Shown: positions 32,332-41,034 of the stretch, piece by piece
How positions within the stretch are numbered: the stretch's first letter is position 1
Layout: each line of letters starts with the position of its first letter
Source of the DNA: Streptomyces sp. Ru62
GTDB taxonomy: Bacteria > Actinomycetota > Actinomycetes > Streptomycetales > Streptomycetaceae
DNA: 64,000 nucleotides
Direction: 5' to 3'
Assembly: GCF_002920615.1 (NCBI RefSeq)
Contig: NZ_PQSU01000010.1
Location: 124,001 to 188,000 of the forward strand
Program-made: the position numbers and the translations under genes
Notes under the pieces: model-generated
What the model was told of the DNA's origin: nothing
The model's database searches: none
Seen by the model: the letters and a program-made list of their open reading frames with translations, nothing else

Positions 32332-33567
32332 ATGTACATGCATGCCTGGCCCGCTTCCGAGGTCCCCGCCCTGCCTGGTCAGGGCCGCGACCTGAGGATC
32401 CACGACACCGCGACCGGCGGCCTGGTCACCCTCGACCCCGGTCCCGTCGCCCGTATCTACGTCTGCGGCATCACGCCGTACGACGCGACCCACATGGGTC
32501 ACGCGGCGACCTACAACGCGTTCGACCTGGTTCAGCGCGTGTGGCTCGACACCAAGCGGCAGGTCCACTACGTCCAGAACGTCACCGACGTCGACGATCC
32601 CCTGCTGGAGCGTGCGGACCGGGACGGCGTCGACTGGGTCGCCCTCGCGGAGAAGGAGACCGCCCTCTTCCGCGAGGACATGACCGCCCTGCGGATGCTC
32701 CCGCCGCGGCACTACATAGGCGCCGTCGAGGCGATACCCGGCATCGTCCCGCTCGTGGAGCGGCTGCGCGACCTCGGCGCGGCCTACGAGCTGGAGGGCG
32801 ACATCTACTTCTCCGTCGAGTCCGACCCGAACTTCGGCAAGGTCTCGAACCTGGACGCCGCCGCCATGCGGCTGCTGTCCGCCGAGCGCGGCGGCGACCC
32901 GGACCGCCCGGGCAAGAAGAACCCGGTCGACCCGCTGCTGTGGATGGCGGCCCGGCCCGGCGAGCCCAGCTGGGACGGCGGCTCCCTCGGCCGGGGCCGG
33001 CCCGGCTGGCACATCGAGTGCGTGGCCATCGCCCTCGACCACCTCGGCATGGGCTTCGACGTCCAGGGCGGCGGCTCCGACCTCGCCTTCCCGCACCACG
33101 AGATGGGCGCCTCGCACGCCCAGGTGCTCACCGGCGAGTTCCCCATGGCCAAGGCGTACGTGCACGCCGGCATGGTCGCCCTGGACGGCGAGAAGATGTC
33201 GAAGTCCAAGGGCAACCTGGTCTTCGTCTCCGCGCTGCGCCGTGACGGCGTCGACCCCGCCGCCATCCGCCTCGCGCTCCTCGCCCACCACTACCGCGCC
33301 GACTGGGAGTGGACCGACCAGGTCCTCCAGGACGCCGTCGCCCGCCTCGCCCGCTGGCGCGCGGCCGTCTCCCGCCCCGACGGCCCCTCCGCCGACGCGC
33401 TGGTGGAGGAGATCCGCGAGGCCCTGGCGAACGACCTGGACGCCCCCACCGCCCTGACCGCGGTGGACCGCTGGGCGGCCCAGCAGGAGCAGGAGGGCGG
33501 CACGGACACAGGTGCGCCGGGCGTGGTCACGCGTGCCGTGGACGCGCTGCTGGGAGTGGCTCTCTAA
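32332..33567 (+). CDS. mshC: Mycothiol biosynthesis cysteine ligase
   Basis: Cysteine:1-D-myo-inosityl 2-amino-2-deoxy-alpha-D-glucopyranoside ligase, the ATP-dependent third enzymatic step of mycothiol synthesis. It is a cysteinyl-tRNA-synthetase paralogue: YVCGITPYDATHMGHAAT has the zinc Cys and HIGH-like motif, GWHIECVAIA follows, and EKMSKSKGN is the KMSKS loop. The tRNA-binding C-terminus is shortened, as in MshC. Length is 411 residues from ATG 32332, or 409 from ATG 32338 (MHAWPASEV), which I think is the true start. It ends next to the convergent PAC2 gene. Confidence 0.96.
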   Translation: MYMHAWPASEVPALPGQGRDLRIHDTATGGLVTLDPGPVARIYVCGITPYDATHMGHAATYNAFDLVQRVWLDTKRQVHYVQNVTDVDDPLLERADRDGVDWVALAEKETALFREDMTALRMLPPRHYIGAVEAIPGIVPLVERLRDLGAAYELEGDIYFSVESDPNFGKVSNLDAAAMRLLSAERGGDPDRPGKKNPVDPLLWMAARPGEPSWDGGSLGRGRPGWHIECVAIALDHLGMGFDVQGGGSDLAFPHHEMGASHAQVLTGEFPMAKAYVHAGMVALDGEKMSKSKGNLVFVSALRRDGVDPAAIRLALLAHHYRADWEWTDQVLQDAVARLARWRAAVSRPDGPSADALVEEIREALANDLDAPTALTAVDRWAAQQEQEGGTDTGAPGVVTRAVDALLGVAL

Positions 33568-33576
33568 GCACCGCCA

Positions 33577-33609
33577 GGGGCGCGGAGAACTGCGCGACCA
33601 GCCACGAGG
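33577..33609. repeat. Dispersed Streptomyces intergenic repeat, copy 2
   Basis: GGGGCGCGGAGAACTGCGCG followed by ACCAGCCACGAGG, starting 10 nt after the mshC stop. It differs at two positions from the copy at 14475-14508. A weaker hairpin CGCC-AGG-GGCG overlaps its left edge. Confidence 0.75.
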
Positions 33610-33662
33610 GCTGCCAGTCGCTCGACGGCCTGCCGCGGCAGCCCGCAGCGCGCCGGCACCAC

Positions 33663-33705
33663 ACGGAAAGGGGCGGTTCCCGACACGGGAACCGCCCCTT
33701 TCCGT
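33663..33705. terminator. Bidirectional terminator between mshC and PAC2
   Basis: A perfect 19-bp stem, 33663-33681 with 33687-33705, loop GACAC. The stem carries AAAGGGGCGGTTCCC. It lies between two convergent genes. Confidence 0.9.
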
Positions 33706-33725
33706 ACCCTCGGGTTTCCGCGGCC

Positions 33726-34646
33726 TCAGTCCTCCGGGCCGTCCTCGTCCTCGTCCTTGGGCACGCCCCCGGCCGCCGGAGGCCTCGGCTTCCCGCCCGG
33801 AGGGCCCACGTCCCGGCGCCGCAGGTACCGCTCGAACTCACGGGCGATCGCCTCGCCGGACGCCTCCGGCAGCTCCGCGGTGTCCCGGGCCTCCTCCAGC
33901 GTCTGCACGTACTCGGCGACCTCGCTGTCCTCGGCGGCGAGCTGGTCCACGCCCACCTGCCAGGCCCGCGCGTCCTCGGGCAGCTCGCCCTGCGGGATGC
34001 GCAGGTCGAGCAGGTCCTCCAGGCGGTTGAGCAGCGCCAGCGTCGCCTTCGGGTTGGGCGGCTGGGAGACGTAGTGCGGTACGGCCGCCCACAGCGAGAC
34101 CGCCGGGACGCCCGCGTGCGTGCACGCCTCCTGCAGGACGCCGACGATGCCCGTCGGCCCCTCGTACTTGGTCTCCTCCAGGTCCATCCGGCGGGCCAGG
34201 TCCGGGTCGGACGTGACCCCGCTGACCGGCACCGGACGCGTGTGCGGGGTGTCCCCGAGCAGGGCGCCCAGGATGACCACCAGCTCCACGCCCAGCTCGT
34301 GCGCGAAGCCCAGCAGCTCGTTGCAGAACGAACGCCAGCGCATGGACGGTTCGATGCCCCGGACCAGCACCAGGTCGCGCGGCTTGTCGCCGCCGACGCG
34401 GACCACCGACAACCTCGTCGTCGGCCACGTGATCTTGCGCACACCGCCGTCCATGAACACCGTGGGGCGGTTCACCTGGAAGTCGTAGTAGTCCTCGGCG
34501 TCCAGCGCCGCGAAGACCTCGCCCTTCCATTCGCGTTCCAGATGCGCGACCGCCGTGGAGGCGGCGTCGCCGGCATCGTTCCAGCCCTCGAACGCGGCCA
34601 CCATGACTGGGTCGATCAGCTCGGGAACCCCCTCCAGCTCGATCAC
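33726..34646 (-). CDS. PAC2 family protein (proteasome assembly chaperone-like)
   Basis: 306-residue protein of the PAC2 family, related to eukaryotic proteasome assembly chaperone 2. It starts IELEGVPELIDPVMVAAFEG and keeps FEGWNDAGDAAS, VRGIEPSMRWRSFCNELL and AAVPHYVSQPPNPKATLALL. The C-terminus is a Pro/Gly-rich tail ending DEDEDGPED. The start is GTG. In actinobacteria the function is not proven; its conserved closeness to the proteasome cluster is suggestive only. It is convergent with mshC. Confidence 0.92.
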   Translation of the reverse strand: MIELEGVPELIDPVMVAAFEGWNDAGDAASTAVAHLEREWKGEVFAALDAEDYYDFQVNRPTVFMDGGVRKITWPTTRLSVVRVGGDKPRDLVLVRGIEPSMRWRSFCNELLGFAHELGVELVVILGALLGDTPHTRPVPVSGVTSDPDLARRMDLEETKYEGPTGIVGVLQEACTHAGVPAVSLWAAVPHYVSQPPNPKATLALLNRLEDLLDLRIPQGELPEDARAWQVGVDQLAAEDSEVAEYVQTLEEARDTAELPEASGEAIAREFERYLRRRDVGPPGGKPRPPAAGGVPKDEDEDGPED

Positions 34647-34810
34647 CCAGTGCCTCCTTCCGACGTGCCCTCGCTTGACTCACCAACCTTACGGCGTCCG
34701 GCGGGGGCGCCCGCAGCCCCCTTGCGTGGGGGAGTGAACGGATCACTGCCCCGTTCACCACCGCGGAACACGCGCGAGCAGCCAACTCGCAGAGCCGGCC
34801 GCACGGAGGC

Positions 34811-35482
34811 TCACAGCGTGGACCGCAGCCACTGCTCCACGCTCGCGATGTGCACGGTCGCCCAGGAGCGCGCCGCCTCCGCGTCCCGGTCGCGCAGCGC
34901 CCCCAGGATCGCCCGGTGCTCGCGCAGGGTGCGGCCGACGGCGTCCTCCTGGGTGAGCCCCCGCCAGATCCGGGCCCGCGTGGTGGGCCCCGACAGCCCG
35001 TCCAGCAGCGAGCACAGCACCGAGTTCCCGGCGCTCTGCACGATGCTCCGGTGGAACTCCAGGTCGGCCGCGACGAGCTGCTCCACCGACGGTTCCGCGC
35101 CCAGCGCGTCCAACTGGGCCTCCAGCGCGTCCAGTTGCCCGGGGTCGATCCGGGGGGCCGCCAGTGCGGTCGCGGCCGGCTCCAGGATGCGGCGCACGGC
35201 CAGGAACTCCAGCACCGTGTCGTCGCGGTGGAAGTCCACGACGAAGCTCATCGCCTCCAGCAGGAGCTGAGGGTCGAGGCTGGTGACATAGGTGCCGTCG
35301 CCCTGCCGTACGTCGAGGATGCGGATCAGCGACAGGGCGCGTACGGCCTCCCGCAGGGAGTTGCGGGACAGGCCCAGCTCGGCGGCCAGCTCGCTCTCCT
35401 TCGGCAGCCGGTCGCCCGGGCGCAGCGCACCGGAGACGATCATGCCCTTGATCTTCTCGATCGCCTCGTCGGTGACTGCCAC
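34811..35482 (-). CDS. FadR/GntR family regulator
   Basis: 223 residues: a winged helix (about 3-70; AELGLSRNSLREAVRALSLI) and an FCD domain (about 85-215; FHRSIVQSAGNSVLCSLL). GTG 35482 lies 6 nt after AGGAGG, the best ribosome site nearby. It is transcribed in the same direction as the glycerol operon but separated from glpD by a terminator, so it is independent. The ligand is unknown; lactate or another organic acid is common for this class. Confidence 0.9.
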   Translation of the reverse strand: MAVTDEAIEKIKGMIVSGALRPGDRLPKESELAAELGLSRNSLREAVRALSLIRILDVRQGDGTYVTSLDPQLLLEAMSFVVDFHRDDTVLEFLAVRRILEPAATALAAPRIDPGQLDALEAQLDALGAEPSVEQLVAADLEFHRSIVQSAGNSVLCSLLDGLSGPTTRARIWRGLTQEDAVGRTLREHRAILGALRDRDAEAARSWATVHIASVEQWLRSTL

Positions 35483-35575
35483 GGCCGGCCTCCTGTCGCC
35501 CCAGACATCGGATGTCAGCACATTATGCGGCGGCGCTGCCGGGCCGTGGAGCGCGTTCCGGCGCACGGGAAGCGG

Positions 35576-35609
35576 GAGGGGCGGCCCCGTCGGCGTGGGG
35601 CCGCCCCTC
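35576..35609. terminator. Terminator after glpD
   Basis: GAGGGGCGGCCCC (35576-35588) pairs perfectly with GGGGCCGCCCCTC (35597-35609), loop of 8 nt. It ends the gyl operon before the FadR-type gene. Confidence 0.85.
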
Positions 35610-35643
35610 AGCTGTCCTGCACCGCGTGTTGCGCGCCCGCTCG

Positions 35644-37260
35644 CTACTTCTTGTCCAGCAGGTCCTGGACCTTGGCGCGGACCTCGTCCGTGGCCAGGCC
35701 CCGGATGGTCAGCGTGGTGCGGCGGCGCAGCACGTCGTCCGGCGTCTCGGCCCACTCGTGGTCACGGGCCCAGACGACCTGCGCCCAGATCTCCGGTGCG
35801 TCGGGGTGGACGCGCTCGGCCAGCTCCGGGTTCTCGTTCGCCAGGCGGGCGATGTCGAAGGCCAGGGAGCCGTAGTGGGTGGCCAGGTGCCTGGCGGTGT
35901 CGGCGGCCATGCGCGGACCCGGGGCCGGGCCGTCGACCAGCAGCCGGTGGGCGACCGCGCGCGGGTTGGCGACACCGGGCAGCGGCAGCTTCTTCGGCAG
36001 CGAGGAGATCGGCTCGAAGTCGTCGCCGAGCGGGTGCCCCGGCAGCGCCTCCAGCTTCTTCATGATCGTCCGGCCGATGTGGCGGAACGTCGTCCACTTG
36101 CCGCCCGCGACGGACAGCATGCCGCCCCTGCCCTCGGTCACCACGGTCTCGCGCTTGGCCTTGGCGGTGTCGCCGGGGCCGCCCGGCAGCACCCGCAGAC
36201 CGGCGAACGCGTAGGTGATGAGGTCGCGCTGGAGCTGCTGGTCCCGGACGGAGAACGCGGCCTCGTCCAGGATCTGGGCTATGTCCTTGTCGTTGACCGA
36301 GACATCCGCCGGGTCGCCCTCGTACTCCTCGTCGGTGGTGCCGAGCAGGAGCATGTCCTCCCAGGGAAGGGCGAAGGTGATGCGGTACTTGTCGATGGGG
36401 GTCGCGAGCGCGGCCTTCCACGGGGACGTCCGCTTCAGCACCAGGTGCGCGCCCTTGGACAGCCGGATGGACGGCGCCGCGTTCGGGTCCTCCATCCGGC
36501 GCAGGTGGTCGACCCAGGGGCCGGTCGCGTTCAGCACCAGGCGGGCGTTGACGCCGAACTCCTCGCCGGACAGCCGGTCCCTGAGGTCGGCGCCGGTGAC
36601 CCGGCCCCTGGTGAAGCGCAGCCCGGTGACCTCGGCGTGGTTCAGGACCACCGCGCCCGCCTCGACGGCCGCGCGGACCGTCATCAGCGCCATGCGGGCG
36701 TCGTTCATCTGGTCGTCGCCGTAGACGGCCACGGCCTTGAGGTTCTCGGTGCGCAGCTCGGGCACGTCCTGCGCCGCCTTGGCGGGGGAGAGCAGGTGGC
36801 CGACGCCGTCACCGAACGCGGAGAGCGCGGAGTAGGCGAAGACACCCGCGCCGAGCTTCGCCGCGCCGTGCGGTCCGCCCTTGTACACGGGGAGGTAGAA
36901 GGTGAGCGGGTTCGCCAGGTGGGGGGCCACCTGGCGGGAGACCGCACGGCGCTCGAAGTGGTTCTCCGCCACCAGCTTCACCGCGCCGGTCTGCAGGTAG
37001 CGCAGACCGCCGTGGAGCAGCTTGGAGGAGGCGGAGGAGGTGGCGCCGGCGAAGTCGCCGGCGTCGACCAGCGCCACCCTGAGGCCGGACTGCGCGGCGT
37101 GCCAGGCGGTGGAGATGCCCAGGATGCCGCCGCCGATCACAAGAAGGTCGTACGACGCCTTGGCGAGCTGCTCCCTGGTCTCGGCCCGGCTCGGGTTGGA
37201 GCCGGAGGCCGGGTGCGTCCCCAGGGCAGGCACGGACTGCAGGGTGGACTGACTGGTCAT
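35644..37260 (-). CDS. glpD: Glycerol-3-phosphate dehydrogenase
   Basis: 538-residue FAD enzyme that oxidises glycerol-3-phosphate to dihydroxyacetone phosphate and passes electrons to the quinone pool. The FAD fold is LLVIGGGILGISTAW (near 34-48); SSKLLHGGLRYLQ and LSVAGGKWTTFRHIG are DAO/GlpD signatures. It is peripheral to the membrane. It is the last gene of the gylR-glpF-glpK-glpD set and starts 48 nt after the glpK stop. Confidence 0.96.
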   Translation of the reverse strand: MTSQSTLQSVPALGTHPASGSNPSRAETREQLAKASYDLLVIGGGILGISTAWHAAQSGLRVALVDAGDFAGATSSASSKLLHGGLRYLQTGAVKLVAENHFERRAVSRQVAPHLANPLTFYLPVYKGGPHGAAKLGAGVFAYSALSAFGDGVGHLLSPAKAAQDVPELRTENLKAVAVYGDDQMNDARMALMTVRAAVEAGAVVLNHAEVTGLRFTRGRVTGADLRDRLSGEEFGVNARLVLNATGPWVDHLRRMEDPNAAPSIRLSKGAHLVLKRTSPWKAALATPIDKYRITFALPWEDMLLLGTTDEEYEGDPADVSVNDKDIAQILDEAAFSVRDQQLQRDLITYAFAGLRVLPGGPGDTAKAKRETVVTEGRGGMLSVAGGKWTTFRHIGRTIMKKLEALPGHPLGDDFEPISSLPKKLPLPGVANPRAVAHRLLVDGPAPGPRMAADTARHLATHYGSLAFDIARLANENPELAERVHPDAPEIWAQVVWARDHEWAETPDDVLRRRTTLTIRGLATDEVRAKVQDLLDKK

Positions 37261-37308
37261 GTCGGGTACTTACTCCTCGTCAGAGATGTCTGAGCCGTCT
37301 TGCGCCGC

Positions 37309-38847
37309 TCAGCTCTCGTCCTCGATCCAGCCCATGGTCCGCTCGACGGCCTTGAGCCAGTTCTTGTACTCACGGTCGCGGGTCTCCGCGTCCATCTGGG
37401 GGGTCCATTCGGCGGCCCGGCGCCAGTTGGCGCGCAGTTCGTCGGTGCTGGACCAGAAGCCGACGGCGAGGCCGGCGGCGTAGGCGGCGCCGAGGCAGGT
37501 GGTCTCGGCGACCATCGGGCGCACCACGGGTGCGTCCAGGACGTCGGCGAGGGTCTGCATCAGCAGGTTGTTGGAGGTCATGCCGCCGTCGACCTTCAGG
37601 GCCACCAGCTCGTCGCCGGAGTCCTTGACCATGGCGTCGGCGATCTCCCGGGTCTGCCAGGCGGTCGCCTCCAGGACCGCGCGGGCGAGGTGCGCCTTGG
37701 TGACGTACCGGGTCAGGCCGGCGATCACACCGCGGGCGTCGGAGCGCCAGTGCGGGGCGAACAGGCCGGAGAAGGCCGGTACGAAGTAGGCGCCGCCGTT
37801 GTCCTCGACCGACAGCGCGAGCGTCTCGATCTCGGCCGCGGTGGAGATCAGGCCCATCTGGTCGCGCATCCACTGCACCAGCGAGCCGGTGACGGCGATC
37901 GAGCCCTCCAGGGCGTAGACCGTCGGCTGGTCGCCGATCTTGTAGCCGACGGTGGTCAGCAGACCGGCGTACGAGTTGATGATCTTGCTGCCGGTGTTCA
38001 TCACCATGAAGGTGCCGGTGCCGTAGGTCGACTTGGTCTCGCCCTCGGAGAAGCAGGTCTGGCCGAACAGGGCCGCCTGCTGGTCGCCGAGCGCGGAGGC
38101 GACCGGGATCCCGCCGAGCAGCTCGCCGAGCTTGCCGCCCGTGATCTCGCCGTAGACCTCGGCGGAGGAGCGGATCTCGGGCAGGATCTGCTCCGGCACG
38201 CCGATGGACTCGCAGATCTTCTCGTCCCACTGCATCGTGTGCAGGTTCATGAGGAGGGTGCGGGAGGCGTTGGTGACGTCGGTGACGTGCTTGCCGCCGT
38301 TGACACCGCCGGTCAGGTTCCAGATGACCCAGGTGTCCATGGTGCCGAAGAGGATGTCACCGGCCTCGGCGCGCTCCTTCAGGCCCTCGACGTTGTCGAG
38401 CAGCCAGCGGGCCTTGGGCCCGGCGAAGTAGGAGGCCAGCGGCAGGCCCGTCTCGCGGCGGAAGCGGTCCTGGCCGACGTTGCGGCCGAGCTCCTTGCAG
38501 AGCGCGTCGGTGCGGGTGTCCTGCCAGACGATGGCGTTGTGGACGGGCTCACCGGTGTTCTTGTCCCACAGCACGGTGGTCTCGCGCTGGTTGGTGATGC
38601 CGATGGCCTTGATGTCGTCCCGGGTGATGCCGGCCTTGGCGATGGCCCCGGCGACGACTTCCTGGACGTTGGTCCAGATCTCGTTGGCGTTGTGCTCGAC
38701 CCAGCCCGGCTTCGGGAAGATCTGCTCGTGCTCCTTCTGGTCGACGGAGACGATGCGGCCGTCCCGGTCGAAGACGATGCAGCGCGAGGAGGTCGTGCCC
38801 TGGTCGATCGCCGCGATGAAGGGGCCTGCGGTGTGGGCGTCGGTCAC
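37309..38847 (-). CDS. glpK: Glycerol kinase
   Basis: 512-residue FGGY kinase that phosphorylates glycerol to glycerol-3-phosphate. The N-terminal phosphate loop AAIDQGTTSSRCIVFD is near residues 11-26; GITNQRETTVLWDKNTGEP and VDGGMTSNNLLMQ are typical. GTG 38847 lies 6 nt after CAGGAGC, so the longer open frame upstream is not used. It is 91 bp downstream of glpF and part of the gyl operon. Confidence 0.97.
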   Translation of the reverse strand: MTDAHTAGPFIAAIDQGTTSSRCIVFDRDGRIVSVDQKEHEQIFPKPGWVEHNANEIWTNVQEVVAGAIAKAGITRDDIKAIGITNQRETTVLWDKNTGEPVHNAIVWQDTRTDALCKELGRNVGQDRFRRETGLPLASYFAGPKARWLLDNVEGLKERAEAGDILFGTMDTWVIWNLTGGVNGGKHVTDVTNASRTLLMNLHTMQWDEKICESIGVPEQILPEIRSSAEVYGEITGGKLGELLGGIPVASALGDQQAALFGQTCFSEGETKSTYGTGTFMVMNTGSKIINSYAGLLTTVGYKIGDQPTVYALEGSIAVTGSLVQWMRDQMGLISTAAEIETLALSVEDNGGAYFVPAFSGLFAPHWRSDARGVIAGLTRYVTKAHLARAVLEATAWQTREIADAMVKDSGDELVALKVDGGMTSNNLLMQTLADVLDAPVVRPMVAETTCLGAAYAAGLAVGFWSSTDELRANWRRAAEWTPQMDAETRDREYKNWLKAVERTMGWIEDES

Positions 38848-38938
38848 TGTGTGCTCCTGAAAGATCCGTGGTGATGGGGCTGTACGTACGGCGCGTGCTC
38901 GAAGACTCGGTGCTTCGTCAGGCTTCTCAAGAGGCTTC

Positions 38939-39733
38939 TCAAGCAAAGGCGACGTTGTAGATGCCTGCAGCGATGGCGCCGCCGATCAGCGGACCGACCA
39001 CCGGGATCCAGGCGTAGCTCCAGTCGGAACCGCCCTTGTTGGGCAGCGGCAGGAGGGCGTGCACGATGCGCGGGCCGAGGTCGCGGGCCGGGTTGATCGC
39101 GTAGCCCGTCGGGCCGCCGAGCGACAGACCGATCGACACCACCACGAGCGCGGTGATCAGACCGCCCAGGATGCCGAGGCCGTTGCCCTTGTCGTTCAGG
39201 CCCTGGGTGAGGACCGCGAGGATCAGCACGACCGTGCCGATGATCTCAGTGGCGAGGTTCTGCACCACGTTCCGGATCTCCGGACCGGTGGAGAAGATGC
39301 CGAGGACCGGGCCGGCGGCCTGCTCCTCGGCCTCGACCGCCTTGGCCGCCGTGGCCTGCGCGCCCGGACCGCCGACGATCTCCTTGTCGGTCAGGTGCGC
39401 GTAGAACTGGCCGTAGTAGGTGACCCACACCAGAGCCGCGCCGATCATCGCGCCGAGCAGCTGGCCGGCGAAGTAGGTCGGAACGTTGCTCCAGTCGCCG
39501 TCCTTGATGGCGAGGGCGACGGTGACGGCCGGGTTGAGGTGGGCGCCGGACAGCGGTCCGGAGATGTACACGGCCGTCATGACGGCGAAGCCCCACCCGA
39601 AGGCGATGGCGAGCCAACCGGCGTTACGGGCCTTGGAGGCCTTCAGCGTCACGGCGGCGCAGACACCGCCGCCGAGCAGGATGAGTATGGCGGTACCGAT
39701 GGTCTCGCCGATGAAGATGTCGGAGCTGGACAC
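38939..39733 (-). CDS. glpF: Glycerol facilitator (MIP/aquaporin family)
   Basis: 264-residue aquaglyceroporin with six helices and two NPA half-helices: HLNPAVTVA (near 68) and the Asp-containing INPARDLGPR, which marks glycerol channels. GTG 39733 has AAAGGAG upstream. It is the first structural gene of the gyl operon (gylC in older Streptomyces naming), downstream of gylR. A GylR-box-like sequence lies about 130 bp upstream. Confidence 0.96.
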   Translation of the reverse strand: MSSSDIFIGETIGTAILILLGGGVCAAVTLKASKARNAGWLAIAFGWGFAVMTAVYISGPLSGAHLNPAVTVALAIKDGDWSNVPTYFAGQLLGAMIGAALVWVTYYGQFYAHLTDKEIVGGPGAQATAAKAVEAEEQAAGPVLGIFSTGPEIRNVVQNLATEIIGTVVLILAVLTQGLNDKGNGLGILGGLITALVVVSIGLSLGGPTGYAINPARDLGPRIVHALLPLPNKGGSDWSYAWIPVVGPLIGGAIAAGIYNVAFA

Positions 39734-39861
39734 CCGCGACTCCTTTGTCCTTCGTCCAGGGGTAAGCCGAACCCCGGTCCCAGCGGGGGTTCTGGCGCCC
39801 TCGGGGGTGAGAGCGATGCCGGCCCTTGGCGTTGTCACACTCTAGCGCGTATTGCCGGAAG

Positions 39862-39880
39862 GTGTTCGACAATGCCGACC
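39862..39880. promoter_or_regulatory. Putative GylR box in front of glpF
   Basis: GTGTTCGACAATGCCGACC, with TCG-N7-CGA symmetry, about 130-147 bp upstream of the glpF start. It matches the reverse complement of 40911-40930 at 17 of 19 aligned positions. IclR-type repressors bind such short palindromes. That GylR binds here is inferred from the pair. Confidence 0.6.
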
Positions 39881-39923
39881 GATGGACGGGAGTCTTGCTT
39901 CGGCGTTACACGTGAGTCAAGAG

Positions 39924-39943
39924 TTCTGTTATCGAAAACAGGA
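39924..39943. promoter_or_regulatory. Inverted repeat in the glpF upstream region
   Basis: TTCTGTT-ATCGAA-AACAGGA, arms matching at 6 of 7 positions. It lies in the 360-bp gap (39734-40093) between gylR and glpF, which holds no gene. TTGACT on the minus strand (39920-39915) is nearby, but I cannot place a convincing -10. Confidence 0.35.
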
Positions 39944-40023
39944 TCGTTATTGATCGCTGCGCGTTATCAACGTTCGTGCACGGACGTACGATCTGGCCGT
40001 TTTTGCCGATTTCAGGGTAGATC

Positions 40024-40057
40024 GACGACCGGAACGCCGCCTGGCGTCCCGGTCGTC
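40024..40057 (-). terminator. Hairpin after gylR
   Basis: GACGACCGGAACGCC (40024-40038) pairs with 40043-40057 with one mismatch, loop GCCT. It lies 37 bp past the gylR stop and may partly separate gylR from glpF. Confidence 0.65.
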
Positions 40058-40093
40058 CCGGTTCTTGCGTTCGTTCCCCGCTCGTCCCTGCGG

Positions 40094-40858
40094 TCAGAAC
40101 CGCCCGGCGCCCAGATCGCGGGAGACCGCGCGGGCACAGTCGCGCACCGCGGCGATCAGCTCCGGGCGCAGCTCGCCCTCCCGGCATAGCCGCTCCACGG
40201 CGCCGGTGATGCCGACCGCGCCCACGGGCATCCGGCGCCGGTCGTGGATGGGCGCGGCGATCGACGCCACGCCCTCCCAGGTCTCCTCCACGTCGGCCGC
40301 GTACCCACGCGCGCGCGTGACGTCGAGGAGGTGCTCGAAGTCGCCGGGGTCGCACACCGTGCGGTCCGTGAACGCCTTCCGCTCGGTGTCCAGCGCCTCG
40401 CTGTGCGCGACCGGGTCGTAGGCGGAGAGCACCTTGCCCAGGGCCGTGGAGTGCAGCGGCTGCATGGCCCCGATCTCCAGCACCTGCCGGCTGTCGTCGG
40501 GCCGGAAGACGTGGTGCACGATCAGGACGCCCTGCTGGTGCAGGACGCCCAGGTACACGCTCTCCCCGCTGGACCTGGCCAGGTCGTCGGTCCACACCAG
40601 CGCCCGCGCGCGCAGTTCGTGCACGTCGAGATAGGTCGTGCCGAGGCGCAGCAGCTCCGCGCCCAGCTGGTAGCGCCCGGAGGCGTCGTCCTGCTCCACG
40701 AACCCCTCCTGCTGGAGGGTGCGCAGGATGCCGTGGGCGGTGCCCTTGGCGAGGCCCAGTGACGAGGCGATGTCCGAGAGGCCGAGCCGCCGCTCGCCGC
40801 CCGCGAGCAGCCGCAGCATCGCCGCCGCCCGTTCGAGCGACTGGATGTTCCGTGCCAT
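40094..40858 (-). CDS. gylR: IclR family glycerol operon repressor
   Basis: 254-residue IclR regulator: N-terminal winged helix (about 5-65; LSDIASSLGLAKGTAHGILRTL) and C-terminal effector domain (about 80-250; ETWEGVASIAAPIHDRRRMPVGAVGITG). It matches GylR, which represses the glycerol operon and itself and is relieved by glycerol-3-phosphate. It lies upstream of glpF in the same direction. ATG 40858 has GGAGG upstream. A box shared with the glpF promoter lies 53-72 bp before its start. Confidence 0.95.
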   Translation of the reverse strand: MARNIQSLERAAAMLRLLAGGERRLGLSDIASSLGLAKGTAHGILRTLQQEGFVEQDDASGRYQLGAELLRLGTTYLDVHELRARALVWTDDLARSSGESVYLGVLHQQGVLIVHHVFRPDDSRQVLEIGAMQPLHSTALGKVLSAYDPVAHSEALDTERKAFTDRTVCDPGDFEHLLDVTRARGYAADVEETWEGVASIAAPIHDRRRMPVGAVGITGAVERLCREGELRPELIAAVRDCARAVSRDLGAGRF

Positions 40859-40910
40859 CGCCGTCCTGCCTCCGTCCCGTTCGACTGCCGTGGCGCTGTT
40901 TGAAAATCAC

Positions 40911-40930
40911 CGTTCGGCAATGTCGAACAC
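40911..40930. promoter_or_regulatory. Putative GylR box in front of gylR
   Basis: CGTTCGGCAATGTCGAACAC contains GTTCG-N7-CGAAC, a perfect 5-bp inverted repeat. Read on the minus strand it is nearly identical to the site in front of glpF. It is 53-72 bp upstream of gylR, well placed for autoregulation. Confidence 0.6.
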
Positions 40931-40978
40931 TACCGGTCCATGCCGACCTCCCGCTAACGGTCGGACGGCACCTGTTAC

Positions 40979-41034
40979 ATCACACGTGATCTGTGCGTGG
41001 CACGCGGGCCACCGGCGTCCGCCTCGTGGACGCC
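40979..41034 (+). promoter_or_regulatory. Palindrome and hairpin in the metH upstream region
   Basis: ATCAC-AC-GTGAT (40979-40990) is an inverted repeat. GGCGTCC (41014-41020) and GGACGCC (41028-41034) form a 7-bp stem with a 7-nt loop. Both are between divergent gylR and metH. I looked for cobalamin- or SAH-riboswitch features and could not recognise any. Confidence 0.3.
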
